NCBI GenBank assembly: GCA_038326775.1
Contig: JBBQKJ010000007.1
Span: 23,015 to 87,014 of the forward strand
Reading direction: 5' to 3'
DNA: 64,000 bases
Source of the DNA: DYIU01 sp038326775
Lineage (GTDB): Bacteria; Actinomycetota; Geothermincolia; Fen-727; Anoxymicrobiaceae
The notes below the pieces were generated by a model. It was not told the DNA's origin. It did no database searches and saw only the letters and a program-made list of their open reading frames with translations. The position numbers and the translations under genes are program-made. Positions 1 to 7,951 of this stretch are shown here, piece after piece; positions within the stretch are counted from its first letter, which is position 1, and each line of letters begins with the position of its first letter.

Positions 1-1065
1 GATCGCGTTGCCTGAGTTGTCGGTAAAGCGGGTATGCTCGCCGCGCGAATTCTTGGCCCAGTTGGCGTCGACGAGGCGGCCGCGGACGAAGACCTGCGCG
101 CGGCCCGAGCCGACGACCCCCAGCTCTGGTGAGTCAACCCCGTTTACGTCCACTATGCCGGAGGGCACCTCGGTGACGTATTGGACGATGAGGTTGTCGG
201 CGGCGAGCTGCCCGGTGGTGGTCCGCTCCATGTGGGGTTTGCCCGCGACGAAGCGCATGAACCTGCCGGTCGAGGAGTCGTAAGAGTACTTTACCGCGCA
301 TACCGCTGTGTAGGGGATGTAGACGTTCCTGACGACGGTCAGGGTCGGCTCGTAGCCCGGGTCGGGGCTCGACTGCTGAGCGGCGGCCCTGCTCATCTCT
401 TCTGCGCGGTCCCTCTCCATCTTCGCCTGCTGCCGGTCGCCGAGGAACTCAAACGGGCTTGCGACCTCTCCGTGGAACGGGAAAGCGGGGTTGCCCGAGG
501 CCCTGAGCTTCCCGGTGGAGGTATAGAGATTGTAGGGCGCCCGCCGGTCTCCGGCCCTCCAGTAGGCGCCGGGCCAGGCGAACTGGTCGAGGTCGGCTAT
601 GCCGGAGGCCTGTATCATGGCCAGCGTCGGCTCACCGCCGCCGCAGTGGCATAAGAGAGCTTCGTACGGGAGGGCAAGCTCGATGTCAGCCGGACGGGCG
701 CTTCGCACCGGCCCTATAACCTCCGCATCCCGGCAGAGGTAGACGGCCATGAACCTTGTGATGCCGCCCTCAGTCACCTCCTCGTAGACAATACAGGCAT
801 TGCCGAGGCCGGACTGGGGACGGGCGGAGGGGTCGTTCTCGACCTTGACCGCAAGCGGCCTTCGGTCGATCGCCGGGAGGCTCGACACCTCCATGCCGCA
901 AAGAGGACATGCAATCGGTTTTGTCTTTGCGACCGCGGCGGGCTTACGAGCCTCCTTCTTTTTTGTCTCGCCGAACCAGGAGCAACCCGGCGCGAGCGAG
1001 AGCAGGAGAAGAAGTGCGACCGCGGCGATTGATATGAGGGTATTTCGAACGCTCTTGTATCCCAT
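1..1065 (-). CDS. DUF3048 (YerB-like) lipoprotein, 3' end cut by window edge
   Basis: The frame is open for 355 codons from an ATG at 1065 and runs off the left edge without a stop. It starts with a short basic stretch, a hydrophobic segment and a lipobox-like LAPGC (Cys28), so the product should be a lipid-anchored exported protein. A CPLC pair follows near residue 54, then the DUF3048 signature 'RPLAVKVENDPSARPQSG' and 'VYEEVTEGGITRFMAVY', as in Bacillus YerB. The family is about 350 residues long, so probably only the last 15-25 residues are missing. The function of the family is unknown. No Shine-Dalgarno is visible; TACAAT lies 6 nt before the ATG. Confidence 0.9.
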   Translation of the reverse strand, partial: MGYKSVRNTLISIAAVALLLLLSLAPGCSWFGETKKKEARKPAAVAKTKPIACPLCGMEVSSLPAIDRRPLAVKVENDPSARPQSGLGNACIVYEEVTEGGITRFMAVYLCRDAEVIGPVRSARPADIELALPYEALLCHCGGGEPTLAMIQASGIADLDQFAWPGAYWRAGDRRAPYNLYTSTGKLRASGNPAFPFHGEVASPFEFLGDRQQAKMERDRAEEMSRAAAQQSSPDPGYEPTLTVVRNVYIPYTAVCAVKYSYDSSTGRFMRFVAGKPHMERTTTGQLAADNLIVQYVTEVPSGIVDVNGVDSPELGVVGSGRAQVFVRGRLVDANWAKNSRGEHTRFTDNSGNAI

Positions 1066-1071
1066 GCTTCA

Positions 1072-1077
1072 ATTGTA
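1072..1077 (-). promoter_or_regulatory. Candidate -10 box giving a near-leaderless DUF3048 mRNA
   Basis: On the minus strand TACAAT ends six bases before the ATG at 1065, so a transcript would begin at or next to the start codon. No good -35 hexamer and no Shine-Dalgarno are seen. Leaderless mRNAs are common in Actinobacteria. The call rests on one hexamer. Confidence 0.35.
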
Positions 1078-1117
1078 GCGCAGTCTTCAAGCGAAACCGC
1101 GCATTAAGAAGCTCGGC

Positions 1118-2101
1118 TTAAACGGGGACCTGGCCGGGCTGGACCTCCTGGAAGCTGCCGGCCATCTCGTTCAGCCTGCGTATGCGGTCCTCGATCGGAG
1201 GATGCGTGTCGAAGAGGCTGTTGAGCCGGCCGCCCTTGTTGCCCTTCTCAGTCTTGAGCGGCTGCGCTATGTACATGTGCGCGGTCGCTTTGTTGGCCCT
1301 GCGCAACTGGCGGTTGTCGCCTCCTATCTTGCCCAGGGCGTTGGCGAGCCCAGGTGGATAACGCGTGAGCAGTGCCCCGTTGGCGTCGGCCAGGTACTCG
1401 CGCTTGCGGCCGATGGCGAGCTTGATGAGCTGGGCTATGATCGGCGCCAGTATTGCGAAAACTATCGCCACCACCAGCATGATGATCCCGAACTCGCCGG
1501 AGTCGGAGTCGGAGTCGCTGTCCCCGCCGAACCAGAACGTCCTCAAGAATATGTCGGACATGAGTATGACCGTGCCCACCAGAACGATTGTCATGGTCAT
1601 GATGAGGATGTCGTAGTTTTTCACGTGGGACATCTCGTGGGCTATCACACCCTGCAACTCCTGGTCGTTCATCATGGTGAGAAGCCCGGTGGTCACAGCG
1701 ATAGCCGAATGGTCGGGGTTCCTGCCCGTGGCGAACGCGTTCGGCGCCTCGTCGTAGATCACGTAGGGCGCCGGCTTGGGCAGGCCCGCGGCGATGGCGA
1801 GGCCTTCCACCGCGTTATCGAACCTGATGGCGAGCGCCCTCCAGTTGGGGTCGTTCATGTACTGCTCGACCGGCGCGGCCCCCGACACGCGCAGCGCCAC
1901 CTTGTCGCTGCGGTAGTAGGAGACAAGGCTCATGGTCAAGGCGATCACAACCGCAATGCCCAGGCCGATGAAGGCGTACTGGGGGTGGGACGTGCCGCCC
2001 CAGGCCAGGCCGATGACGTAGCCGATTCCCACCACGAACGCCACGAAGAAGACCATCATCAGGCCGGATTTCCACTTGTTGGCGCTTATCTGCTCGTACA
2101 A
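1118..2101 (-). CDS. htpX: HtpX-like M48 zinc metalloprotease
   Basis: The 327-residue product is an integral-membrane M48 peptidase that degrades misfolded membrane proteins. Two hydrophobic segments (about 14-34 and 41-60) precede the catalytic HEMSH (His155, Glu156, His159). Two more membrane segments follow (about 163-185 and 203-228), then REYLADANG, which supplies the third zinc ligand. Length fits HtpX (280-330). The start is TTG at 2101, supported by GGAGG nine bases upstream. It follows lemA after about 70 bases, the usual lemA-htpX pairing, so the two are probably co-transcribed. Confidence 0.95.
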   Translation of the reverse strand: MYEQISANKWKSGLMMVFFVAFVVGIGYVIGLAWGGTSHPQYAFIGLGIAVVIALTMSLVSYYRSDKVALRVSGAAPVEQYMNDPNWRALAIRFDNAVEGLAIAAGLPKPAPYVIYDEAPNAFATGRNPDHSAIAVTTGLLTMMNDQELQGVIAHEMSHVKNYDILIMTMTIVLVGTVILMSDIFLRTFWFGGDSDSDSDSGEFGIIMLVVAIVFAILAPIIAQLIKLAIGRKREYLADANGALLTRYPPGLANALGKIGGDNRQLRRANKATAHMYIAQPLKTEKGNKGGRLNSLFDTHPPIEDRIRRLNEMAGSFQEVQPGQVPV

Positions 2102-2170
2102 ATCAAATAACCTCCGGTTGATCGCCGGGCCCCTGGGGCCCGGCGATCCACTCTGCTGAAACGGGGAATA

Positions 2171-2782
2171 CTACTGCGCCGGCGGCGCTGTCGGAGCCGG
2201 CGGCTCGGGCGATGACGGCGCCGTAAACGAGACCTTCGGCAGCTCGCGCGCGGCCGCGGTCTCCGGCTCGAAGTACTCGCGCTGCTCCTTGAAGTTGAAC
2301 ATCCCGGCGATCATGTTCGCGGGGAACTTCTGGCGCGCGATGTCGTAGGCCATCACCGAGTCGTTGTAGAACTGGCGCGCGTAGGCTATCTTGTTCTCGG
2401 TGCCCGCGAGCTCCTCCTGCAGGGCCAGGAAGTTCTGGTTGGCCTTGAGGTCGGGGTACGCCTCCGCGACCGCGAAAAGCGACTTCAGCGCCTGCGTCAT
2501 CATCCCGTCGGCCTGCGCGCTCTCTCCGACCGACTTGGCATTCATGATGGCGGAGCGAGCCTGCGTGACCGCCTCGAACGTCTCCCGCTCGTGGGATGCG
2601 TAGCCCTTGACAGTCTCCACAACGTTCGGGATGAGATCGGCCCGGCGGTTCAGCTGGACGTCGATCTGGTGCCAGGCGTTCTCCACCCGGTTGCGGAAAC
2701 GAACCAGCCGGTTGAACAGCATCGCGATGAAAGCCGCCAGGAGCACGACCACCGCGACGATGGCCACAATAACCCAGACCAT
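2171..2782 (-). CDS. lemA: LemA family protein
   Basis: This is a 203-residue LemA protein: one N-terminal membrane anchor (residues 1-22), then a helical-bundle domain with the family blocks 'NRVENAWHQIDVQLNRRADL' and 'ETVKGYASHE'. The C-terminal tail is Pro/Ala-rich. The ATG at 2782 has a strong AGGAGGGTT Shine-Dalgarno. LemA proteins are extracytoplasmic-facing helical proteins of unclear function that are often encoded beside htpX, as here. Confidence 0.93.
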   Translation of the reverse strand: MVWVIVAIVAVVVLLAAFIAMLFNRLVRFRNRVENAWHQIDVQLNRRADLIPNVVETVKGYASHERETFEAVTQARSAIMNAKSVGESAQADGMMTQALKSLFAVAEAYPDLKANQNFLALQEELAGTENKIAYARQFYNDSVMAYDIARQKFPANMIAGMFNFKEQREYFEPETAAARELPKVSFTAPSSPEPPAPTAPPAQ

Positions 2783-2816
2783 GTAACCCTCCTTTAGCTC
2801 TGGTCAATTCTCACCT

Positions 2817-2825
2817 ATTATAGCA
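2817..2825 (-). promoter_or_regulatory. Extended -10 promoter for lemA-htpX
   Basis: The minus strand carries TGCTATAAT, an extended -10 with a perfect TATAAT, 35 bases before the lemA ATG. No convincing -35 hexamer lies at the expected distance, which fits an extended -10 promoter. The same GTTGCTATA string occurs in front of the inositol-phosphatase-like gene near 4621. Confidence 0.55.
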
Positions 2826-2892
2826 ACTCCTCGCCGTATTCATATGGCGGCCGTCAAAGTAACGTCCGGGGCTTTGAACCGGCTGTTTGAGC

Positions 2893-3534
2893 TCAGGCCT
2901 TGAGAAGGGTCAGTATGCCGTTGAGGGTGAAAAGGACCGAGAACACGAGCACCATCAGCGAGCACGCGTACAGCATCACGTGGTAGACGCGGTCGCTGAT
3001 GCGCCCCCGCCCCCGGGAGACGAAAAAGCTCACCAGCGAGTACCAAATGAGGTCGGCCATCACGTGCCCCACGAAGAAGAAGACGAGTCCGAGGATGCCC
3101 TGGTCGAGGGAGAGGAGGATGTAGCGCGCTCCTATGGTGGCCCACCAGAGTATCCATCCCGGATTGGAGACGCTGGTCCAGATGCCGGCGACTGTCGGCC
3201 CCCAGCCTATGTCCGTTTTGGCGCTCAGGTCTATGGAAATCCCCTGCCGGACCTCGAGGAATATCCTGACCGCCAGCCACCCGAGGAAGAGGCCTCCCAG
3301 AACGCCGATGATGCCAACCACGATGTCGTTCTTAATAAATTGGTTGAGGCCCAGGCTGAAAAGCAACATCAGGATGAATTCGGGGATGGCATGGCCGAGG
3401 ACGATCAGCGGGCCCGCCCAGAACCCCTTTTTGTATGACTCGGCGATGGTGACCGAGAGCATCGGCCCGGGCATGAGCGCACCGGAGAACCCGATGCCCA
3501 TCGAAGAAAAGAAGATGCCGAAGAGGACTCCCAC
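2893..3534 (-). CDS. LysE family exporter
   Basis: The product (213 residues) has about six hydrophobic segments and the LysE/RhtB opening 'FSGALMPGPMLSVTIAES', in which the GPM/GPS region is diagnostic. Such proteins export amino acids or other small molecules; the substrate cannot be read from sequence. I chose GTG at 3534 because it follows GAAGGTGG by seven bases and lies 13 bases after the upstream stop. A longer open frame extends into the upstream gene but reads as non-family, low-complexity sequence. It is likely co-transcribed with the inositol-phosphatase-like gene. Confidence 0.85.
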   Translation of the reverse strand: MGVLFGIFFSSMGIGFSGALMPGPMLSVTIAESYKKGFWAGPLIVLGHAIPEFILMLLFSLGLNQFIKNDIVVGIIGVLGGLFLGWLAVRIFLEVRQGISIDLSAKTDIGWGPTVAGIWTSVSNPGWILWWATIGARYILLSLDQGILGLVFFFVGHVMADLIWYSLVSFFVSRGRGRISDRVYHVMLYACSLMVLVFSVLFTLNGILTLLKA

Positions 3535-3547
3535 TTCAAAGCCACCT

Positions 3548-4543
3548 TCAACCGGCGCCGTAGCGCGCGGCGAGCCGCTCCATGCCGCGGTCGAGCTGCT
3601 CCAGCACGGCCTTGTGCAGCGTCGCGTTGGCGCTGACGAGCGAGGACATCTGCCCTCCCCCACCTTGAGGGATCAGCGGGCACGGATCGAGAGACCCGCC
3701 GTAGGCGTCGCTGACTATCGCCCCCGCTTCCGAGGCTATCAACGCCGCGGCGGCGAGGTCGTAAGGGTAGTTGTTGAGGATATGGCCGTGGCCGACCTCA
3801 AGGAACATGCGGCGGACGTCGTCGACTTGCTCGGCCATCCGCTGGCCCGGGTCGACGTAGACGTCCATCTCCCCCTTGACAACGCGGGTGATGCTGAAGG
3901 TGGCGCTGCCCAGGTCGAAGTAGCCGCCGTCGACGGACGAGAGGTCGATGAGCTCACCGAGGACGGTCGTGAGCGGCTCAGCGGGCCTCCCCCGGTATCC
4001 CGCGGTCCAGAATATGCGGTTCAGCGCGGTCGTGGTCGAGAGGTTGGGTTCGAGCGGCCTGTCTTCGTGCTCGACGCGAGCGCCCGCGCCCTTCAAGGCT
4101 ATGAAAACGGCGTCGTTCTTTATCTCCCGCACGACGCCCAGGAAAACGTCACCTATGGTCAGGCTTTCCGCCTTCCCGTGGCTATACGGAGATACGGCGA
4201 CCGAGACGCAGCACGACTCCAGGCCGGCGGCGGCGGGGCGGGTGCCGTCAATGGGGTCGATGATGAGAAGGAAGCGGGCGCCTGCCGACGCCACCAGTCC
4301 ACGGTCTTCCGTGTAATAGGCGATGTCGCCGCGGGGGTCGAGCAGCTCGGCGATCTTCGCCTCGGCCGATTCGTCGATCGCGAAAGTGGTGTCGCCTGAA
4401 GCGCCGTGCCCCTCCAGGCCTTTCGCGGCGGCGCTCCCCATGCGCGGGCGCACCACTGAACGGACCTCTTCACACAGCCGCACGACCGTGTCGATGATGG
4501 GTGCGTTTTCTTTCCAGAATCGTTGCGCTTCCAGGGCGGACAT
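3548..4543 (-). CDS. Inositol monophosphatase family phosphatase
   Basis: The product is 331 residues from ATG 4543. It contains the metal-binding signature DPIDGT in 'LLIIDPIDGTRP' and a later 'DLAAAALIASEAGA' block corresponding to the WDxAA region of the family (Trp replaced by Pro-Tyr). Family members hydrolyse inositol-1-phosphate, fructose-1,6-bisphosphate or PAP; the exact substrate is uncertain. A link to inositol fits the phosphatidylinositol-type genes at 6-10 kb, but it lies in a separate operon with the LysE exporter. The frame stays open upstream to 4783, but that part is Arg/Pro-rich and looks non-coding. Confidence 0.85.
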   Translation of the reverse strand: MSALEAQRFWKENAPIIDTVVRLCEEVRSVVRPRMGSAAAKGLEGHGASGDTTFAIDESAEAKIAELLDPRGDIAYYTEDRGLVASAGARFLLIIDPIDGTRPAAAGLESCCVSVAVSPYSHGKAESLTIGDVFLGVVREIKNDAVFIALKGAGARVEHEDRPLEPNLSTTTALNRIFWTAGYRGRPAEPLTTVLGELIDLSSVDGGYFDLGSATFSITRVVKGEMDVYVDPGQRMAEQVDDVRRMFLEVGHGHILNNYPYDLAAAALIASEAGAIVSDAYGGSLDPCPLIPQGGGGQMSSLVSANATLHKAVLEQLDRGMERLAARYGAG

Positions 4544-4620
4544 CCTTTCTCGCGACTTTGCCGGACGCTCAACGCCTGCTGAATTTACCCCCCTGCGTTC
4601 TCGCGTGCGGTCACCCGGCA

Positions 4621-4629
4621 AGTATAGCA
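4621..4629 (-). promoter_or_regulatory. Extended -10 promoter upstream of the inositol-phosphatase-like gene
   Basis: The minus strand reads TGCTATACT about 78 bases before the ATG at 4543. The extended TGN motif and TATACT make a plausible -10, and it shares GTTGCTATA with the lemA promoter. No clear -35 is visible. Confidence 0.4.
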
Positions 4630-4788
4630 ACGGCCGGGTCCGTGTCCAAACACGGTAAGGGTACGCCCGCGGCGCTTGTGCGCAACAGGCCGTGTCAACT
4701 AGTATGCATCTATCGTATGCGCGCACTGGTGCCCGGGGCACCGTGATGGAAAAGAGACGCGTGGAGCCGTGAACGCTTTGCACGGGGG

Positions 4789-6111
4789 TTGAAGTTGAGG
4801 GAGTGTCCCAGATGTTCGTTTCTTAACCCGGACAGGGTGGAGAACTGCATCAAGTGCCGGTTCCTGATGAGCCGCGTCTATGGCGAGCAGCCTGTATCGG
4901 ACCTTCGCGGTGAATCGCATGCCGGGAGCGCGCCGCCGGCCAGTCAGGGACCGACGCCCGATACCGTGCACGATGAGCGCGAAGAGTACCTCGACACGCC
5001 GCCCAGTTGGGCCAGTGGGAAGGTCGAGGAACCTGTACTGCGGGACATCAACGAGGAGTTCGAGAGCAGGTCTTACTATGAGGTTGGCGGTTACCGCATC
5101 GGAGGAGATCCCGGGAGCAATGTGTTCTCGGGGCCTCCAGCATCTGATGCCCATGCTGCAATGGACGGCGCCGATATCCACAGGCCGGGCAGTAAGGGTG
5201 CCGGGGCCAGGAAGAAAAAGAAGGAGAAGCAGGCCAGGGGGCTTTCCGGGCCGGCGAAGGAACGATCGGGCAAGGTCAGGCAAGCTCCTCCCGTCAAGGT
5301 GAAACCTGTGAAGGTGAAGCCCGTGAACGCGGGGAAGGCGCCCGACGCCGGGACCGTTCCGGGTGGAGTTCCTCGGGACCCCGCGCCGGCGGCAGTGCCG
5401 GTTACGCGGACGACTGAGGCTCCCTCCGCGCCGTTTGCACCCCCCGCCACACACAGAACCGCACAGCCGGCAGCACAGGTTACCGATTCGTCAGCGGCGC
5501 CGATCGAGCGCGCCGGGCCCGCGGTCGCCCCATCGAAAGATGCCGAGCACGCACCTCCGCCTCAAGAGACACCGCCGCAGCCTGTCCAGCCGAAGCCTGT
5601 CACCGGGGCGCAGGTCGTAAAGGCACCGCAGGCGCCGTTCTCCATACCCGCCCGGCCCAGGACTCAGGGACGAAAGGTGGAGCAGTTCTCCCAGAGGCTT
5701 CCAGAGGCGGTACAGCCAACCGCGCCCGCACCTGTTGAGAATCAAACACCGGTGCCTCCGCCGGTGTTAAAGACGACGCAGGAGGCAGTGCCCGTGCCCC
5801 CGGCCACTGCGGAGCAGGCGCCTTTGATAGAAGCGCGACCAGTCGTTGAACCGGCACCGGCACCCGTGCCCGCGCCAGCGCCCGCGCCGGTACCACCGCC
5901 GGTGACACCGCCGACCATTGAGCCGGAGGCTCCGAGGGCGCCGGCCGTCGAGACGGTATCCTTCGAGGGACCAGACCCAAAGAAGAAGAGTCGGCAGCGG
6001 GGTTCGCGCAGAGGGGCGGCGCACCCGCGCCCGGAGGATTTTCCACAGGTCGTCCCGGGAACCGGGACGCAGCGGAACACACCGCCCGGCGAGCAGCGTC
6101 AGCCGAAGTAG
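4789..6111 (+). CDS. Zinc-ribbon protein with long Pro/Ala/Val-rich tail
   Basis: The 440-residue product begins with a compact four-cysteine ribbon (CPRC-x12-CIKC, residues 6-23). A mixed linker and a Lys-rich stretch near 140-190 follow. A very Pro/Ala/Val-rich low-complexity region (about 190-400) contains repeated AP and VPAPAP runs, and the C terminus is basic. No membrane segment is visible. Start is TTG at 4789; a second TTG at 4795 has better spacing from the GGGGG tract at 4784. The 3' end overlaps the convergent glycosyltransferase gene by 13 bases. No specific family is recognised beyond the ribbon. It may be a scaffold or regulator, but nothing shows which. Confidence 0.72.
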   Translation: MKLRECPRCSFLNPDRVENCIKCRFLMSRVYGEQPVSDLRGESHAGSAPPASQGPTPDTVHDEREEYLDTPPSWASGKVEEPVLRDINEEFESRSYYEVGGYRIGGDPGSNVFSGPPASDAHAAMDGADIHRPGSKGAGARKKKKEKQARGLSGPAKERSGKVRQAPPVKVKPVKVKPVNAGKAPDAGTVPGGVPRDPAPAAVPVTRTTEAPSAPFAPPATHRTAQPAAQVTDSSAAPIERAGPAVAPSKDAEHAPPPQETPPQPVQPKPVTGAQVVKAPQAPFSIPARPRTQGRKVEQFSQRLPEAVQPTAPAPVENQTPVPPPVLKTTQEAVPVPPATAEQAPLIEARPVVEPAPAPVPAPAPAPVPPPVTPPTIEPEAPRAPAVETVSFEGPDPKKKSRQRGSRRGAAHPRPEDFPQVVPGTGTQRNTPPGEQRQPK

Positions 6112-7199
6112 GCCGCCTCCAGGCGCTCGACCAGCCGCTCCCAGGAAAACTCTTTCACGCGTTCCAGCCCCGATGAGGCCAGCACGCTCCTCTTCGCATT
6201 GTCGCCAAGCAGGGCGACCAGCGACACCGCCAGGTTTTCCGCGTCACCGTTCTTGAAGAGGACGCCTCCTCCTGTCTGCTCGATAACCGCGCTGTAGCCG
6301 GGTATGTCCGATGCTACCACCGCCGTTCCGCAGGCGTTCGCTTCGATGAGCACGACCCCGAAGCTCTCGCCCCCAAGAGCGGGCGCGCAGAAAACGTCGG
6401 CCGCCGAATAGTAGGCTGGCAACTCCTCGTTGCCGACAAACCCCACTACCACGACGCGATCGCGAAGGCCGCCGGGGACCAGGCGTTTGACCTTCGCCTC
6501 CTCGAAGCCGGCGCCCACCACCACCAGCCTGCAGTCCGGGACCGCGCGCGCTACAGCGACGAACGCGTCCAGCAGGACACCGATGCCCTTCCTCGGCTCG
6601 TTCCTGCCCACGAAAAGCACCACCGGGCCTTCCCCGCCGGGAAAGCAGCGGGGACGCCGGCCACCCGGGGCGAAGCGGGCCAGATCCACGCCGTTGGGGA
6701 TCACCCGGTAGTCACCAGGGAAGTAGCGCGAGGCGAGCAAGCGCGCCGGTTCGGATACGGCGATGAGGCAGTCGAGGCGGGCGTGGACCTTTCTGAAGAA
6801 CGCCCTGGCCAGGCCGTAGGGGAGCGAGCGCCCCTCCTCCGCCGCGTGGAAAGTGCCGACAACCCGCTTGGGTGCGCCCACAACCGCTGAAGTAGAGACA
6901 AACGGGACCATCGGCTCGTGCACGTGTACGACGTCGAACGCCCCCTCCCGAAGCGCCTTTTTAAGCCTGGAGCCAGCGCCCGGGAGAAGAGCGAGGTGGG
7001 CGATGGAGCCGTTGGCCGGCACCGGTATGGAGTGGCCCGCGGAAACGAAGCTCGTTCCGCCTTCACTCGCGCCCGCGTCGGGGGCCATGACGGTGACGTC
7101 GTGCCCGCGGCGGGCCAGCTCGCGCGAAAGCCCCTCGACGTGGTTGTTCACGCCGCCTGGATGTGCCCAGGAGTAAGGAGAGACTATGGCTATCTTCAC
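6099..7199 (-). CDS. GT4 glycosyltransferase, PimA-like
   Basis: The 366-residue product has the GT-B fold layout of family GT4. The N-terminal 'SPYSWAHPGGVNNHVEGL' with the glycine turn binds the acceptor side. The C-terminal 'VVLFVGRNEPRKGIGVLLDA' and 'GGESFGVVLIEANACG' (EX7E-type motif) bind the sugar nucleotide. It most resembles phosphatidylinositol alpha-mannosyltransferase PimA, which adds mannose from GDP-mannose to PI at the inner membrane face. The nearby PI-phosphate synthase and PatA-like acyltransferase support that role. Start is GTG at 7199 with a weak GGTGG. Other GT4 activities cannot be excluded. Confidence 0.82.
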   Translation of the reverse strand: MKIAIVSPYSWAHPGGVNNHVEGLSRELARRGHDVTVMAPDAGASEGGTSFVSAGHSIPVPANGSIAHLALLPGAGSRLKKALREGAFDVVHVHEPMVPFVSTSAVVGAPKRVVGTFHAAEEGRSLPYGLARAFFRKVHARLDCLIAVSEPARLLASRYFPGDYRVIPNGVDLARFAPGGRRPRCFPGGEGPVVLFVGRNEPRKGIGVLLDAFVAVARAVPDCRLVVVGAGFEEAKVKRLVPGGLRDRVVVVGFVGNEELPAYYSAADVFCAPALGGESFGVVLIEANACGTAVVASDIPGYSAVIEQTGGGVLFKNGDAENLAVSLVALLGDNAKRSVLASSGLERVKEFSWERLVERLEAAYFG

Positions 7200-7264
7200 A
7201 GCGCCACCGCCATGCGCGAACCGCGTAAATCGTTTATCATTTCAACCATAAATGCAAGAAAGTA

Positions 7265-7282
7265 ACCTGACCCCGATGTTGC
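7265..7282. repeat. Half copy of the GGGGTCAG repeat family
   Basis: ACCTGACCCCGATGTTGC at this position is identical over 18 bases to the right arm of the inverted repeat at 56939-56957 and its flank (56942-56959). I find no matching left arm nearby, so this looks like a solo half-element. It lies between the divergent PimA-like and PAP2 genes, just upstream of the PAP2 Shine-Dalgarno. Confidence 0.6.
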
Positions 7283-7303
7283 ACGGACGGAGGCGGCAAG
7301 CGC

Positions 7304-7951
7304 GTGAGGTCCCTCGTTCAGTTCCTTATGAGCCTCGACCGGTCGGTGTTCCAAGGCATCAACTCGCTTGCCGGTAAGTTCTTCCTTATTGACTGGCTCG
7401 CCCGCGTCGGCGCCGACGACCATATCGTACCAATCGTTCTGGCCCTGCTGGTGCTGTTCCTCGTTCTCCTGGCGAGGAACCGCCGCCAGAGGGAATCCGC
7501 CTACACCTGCGTGATATGCGCGGTGCTCGCCGTGACCCTGTCGATGGTCATACTCTTCACGTTGAACGCCGCCTTCTTCAGGCCGAGGCCGTTCACCACG
7601 CAGCCGGTCAGGCTGCTCCTCTACCATAACACCGACTCGGCCTTCCCTTCCAACGCTGCGACGCTGGCGTTCGTGCTGGCGTTCGCGGTGTTGCTCTACA
7701 ACCGCGCGGTCGGCGCGGTGATGCTGGGGCTGGCGGCCTTCCTGGGGCTTTCGCGAATCATTGTGGGGGTACACTATCCCCTGGACATCATCGGCGGGGC
7801 CCTGTTGGGTCTGGCGTGCGCCCTTCTCGCGGGAGCGGCCGAGCCTCTGTACCGCCCGCTCGCCCGCGGCCTCAACTCGGCCACCGACCGGCTGTTGGCC
7901 TCGTGGAGGCGCCCCGGCGCCTTCGAGGCGCGAGGGGGCGGGGGCGGATGA
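7304..7951 (+). CDS. PAP2-family membrane phosphatase
   Basis: This is a 215-residue polytopic protein with about five hydrophobic segments. It has the PAP2 motif C1 (FFRPRPF) and motif C3 (SRIIVGVHYPLD) and resembles BcrC-type undecaprenyl-diphosphatases that recycle the cell-wall carrier lipid. Motif C2, normally PSGH or PSDH, reads PSNAAT, so the C2 histidine is not where expected. Either the family variant uses another residue or activity is reduced. Start is GTG 7304 after ACGGAGG; an internal ATG gives a form nine residues shorter (MSLDRS). The stop overlaps the next gene's ATG (ATGA). Confidence 0.85.
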   Translation: MRSLVQFLMSLDRSVFQGINSLAGKFFLIDWLARVGADDHIVPIVLALLVLFLVLLARNRRQRESAYTCVICAVLAVTLSMVILFTLNAAFFRPRPFTTQPVRLLLYHNTDSAFPSNAATLAFVLAFAVLLYNRAVGAVMLGLAAFLGLSRIIVGVHYPLDIIGGALLGLACALLAGAAEPLYRPLARGLNSATDRLLASWRRPGAFEARGGGGG

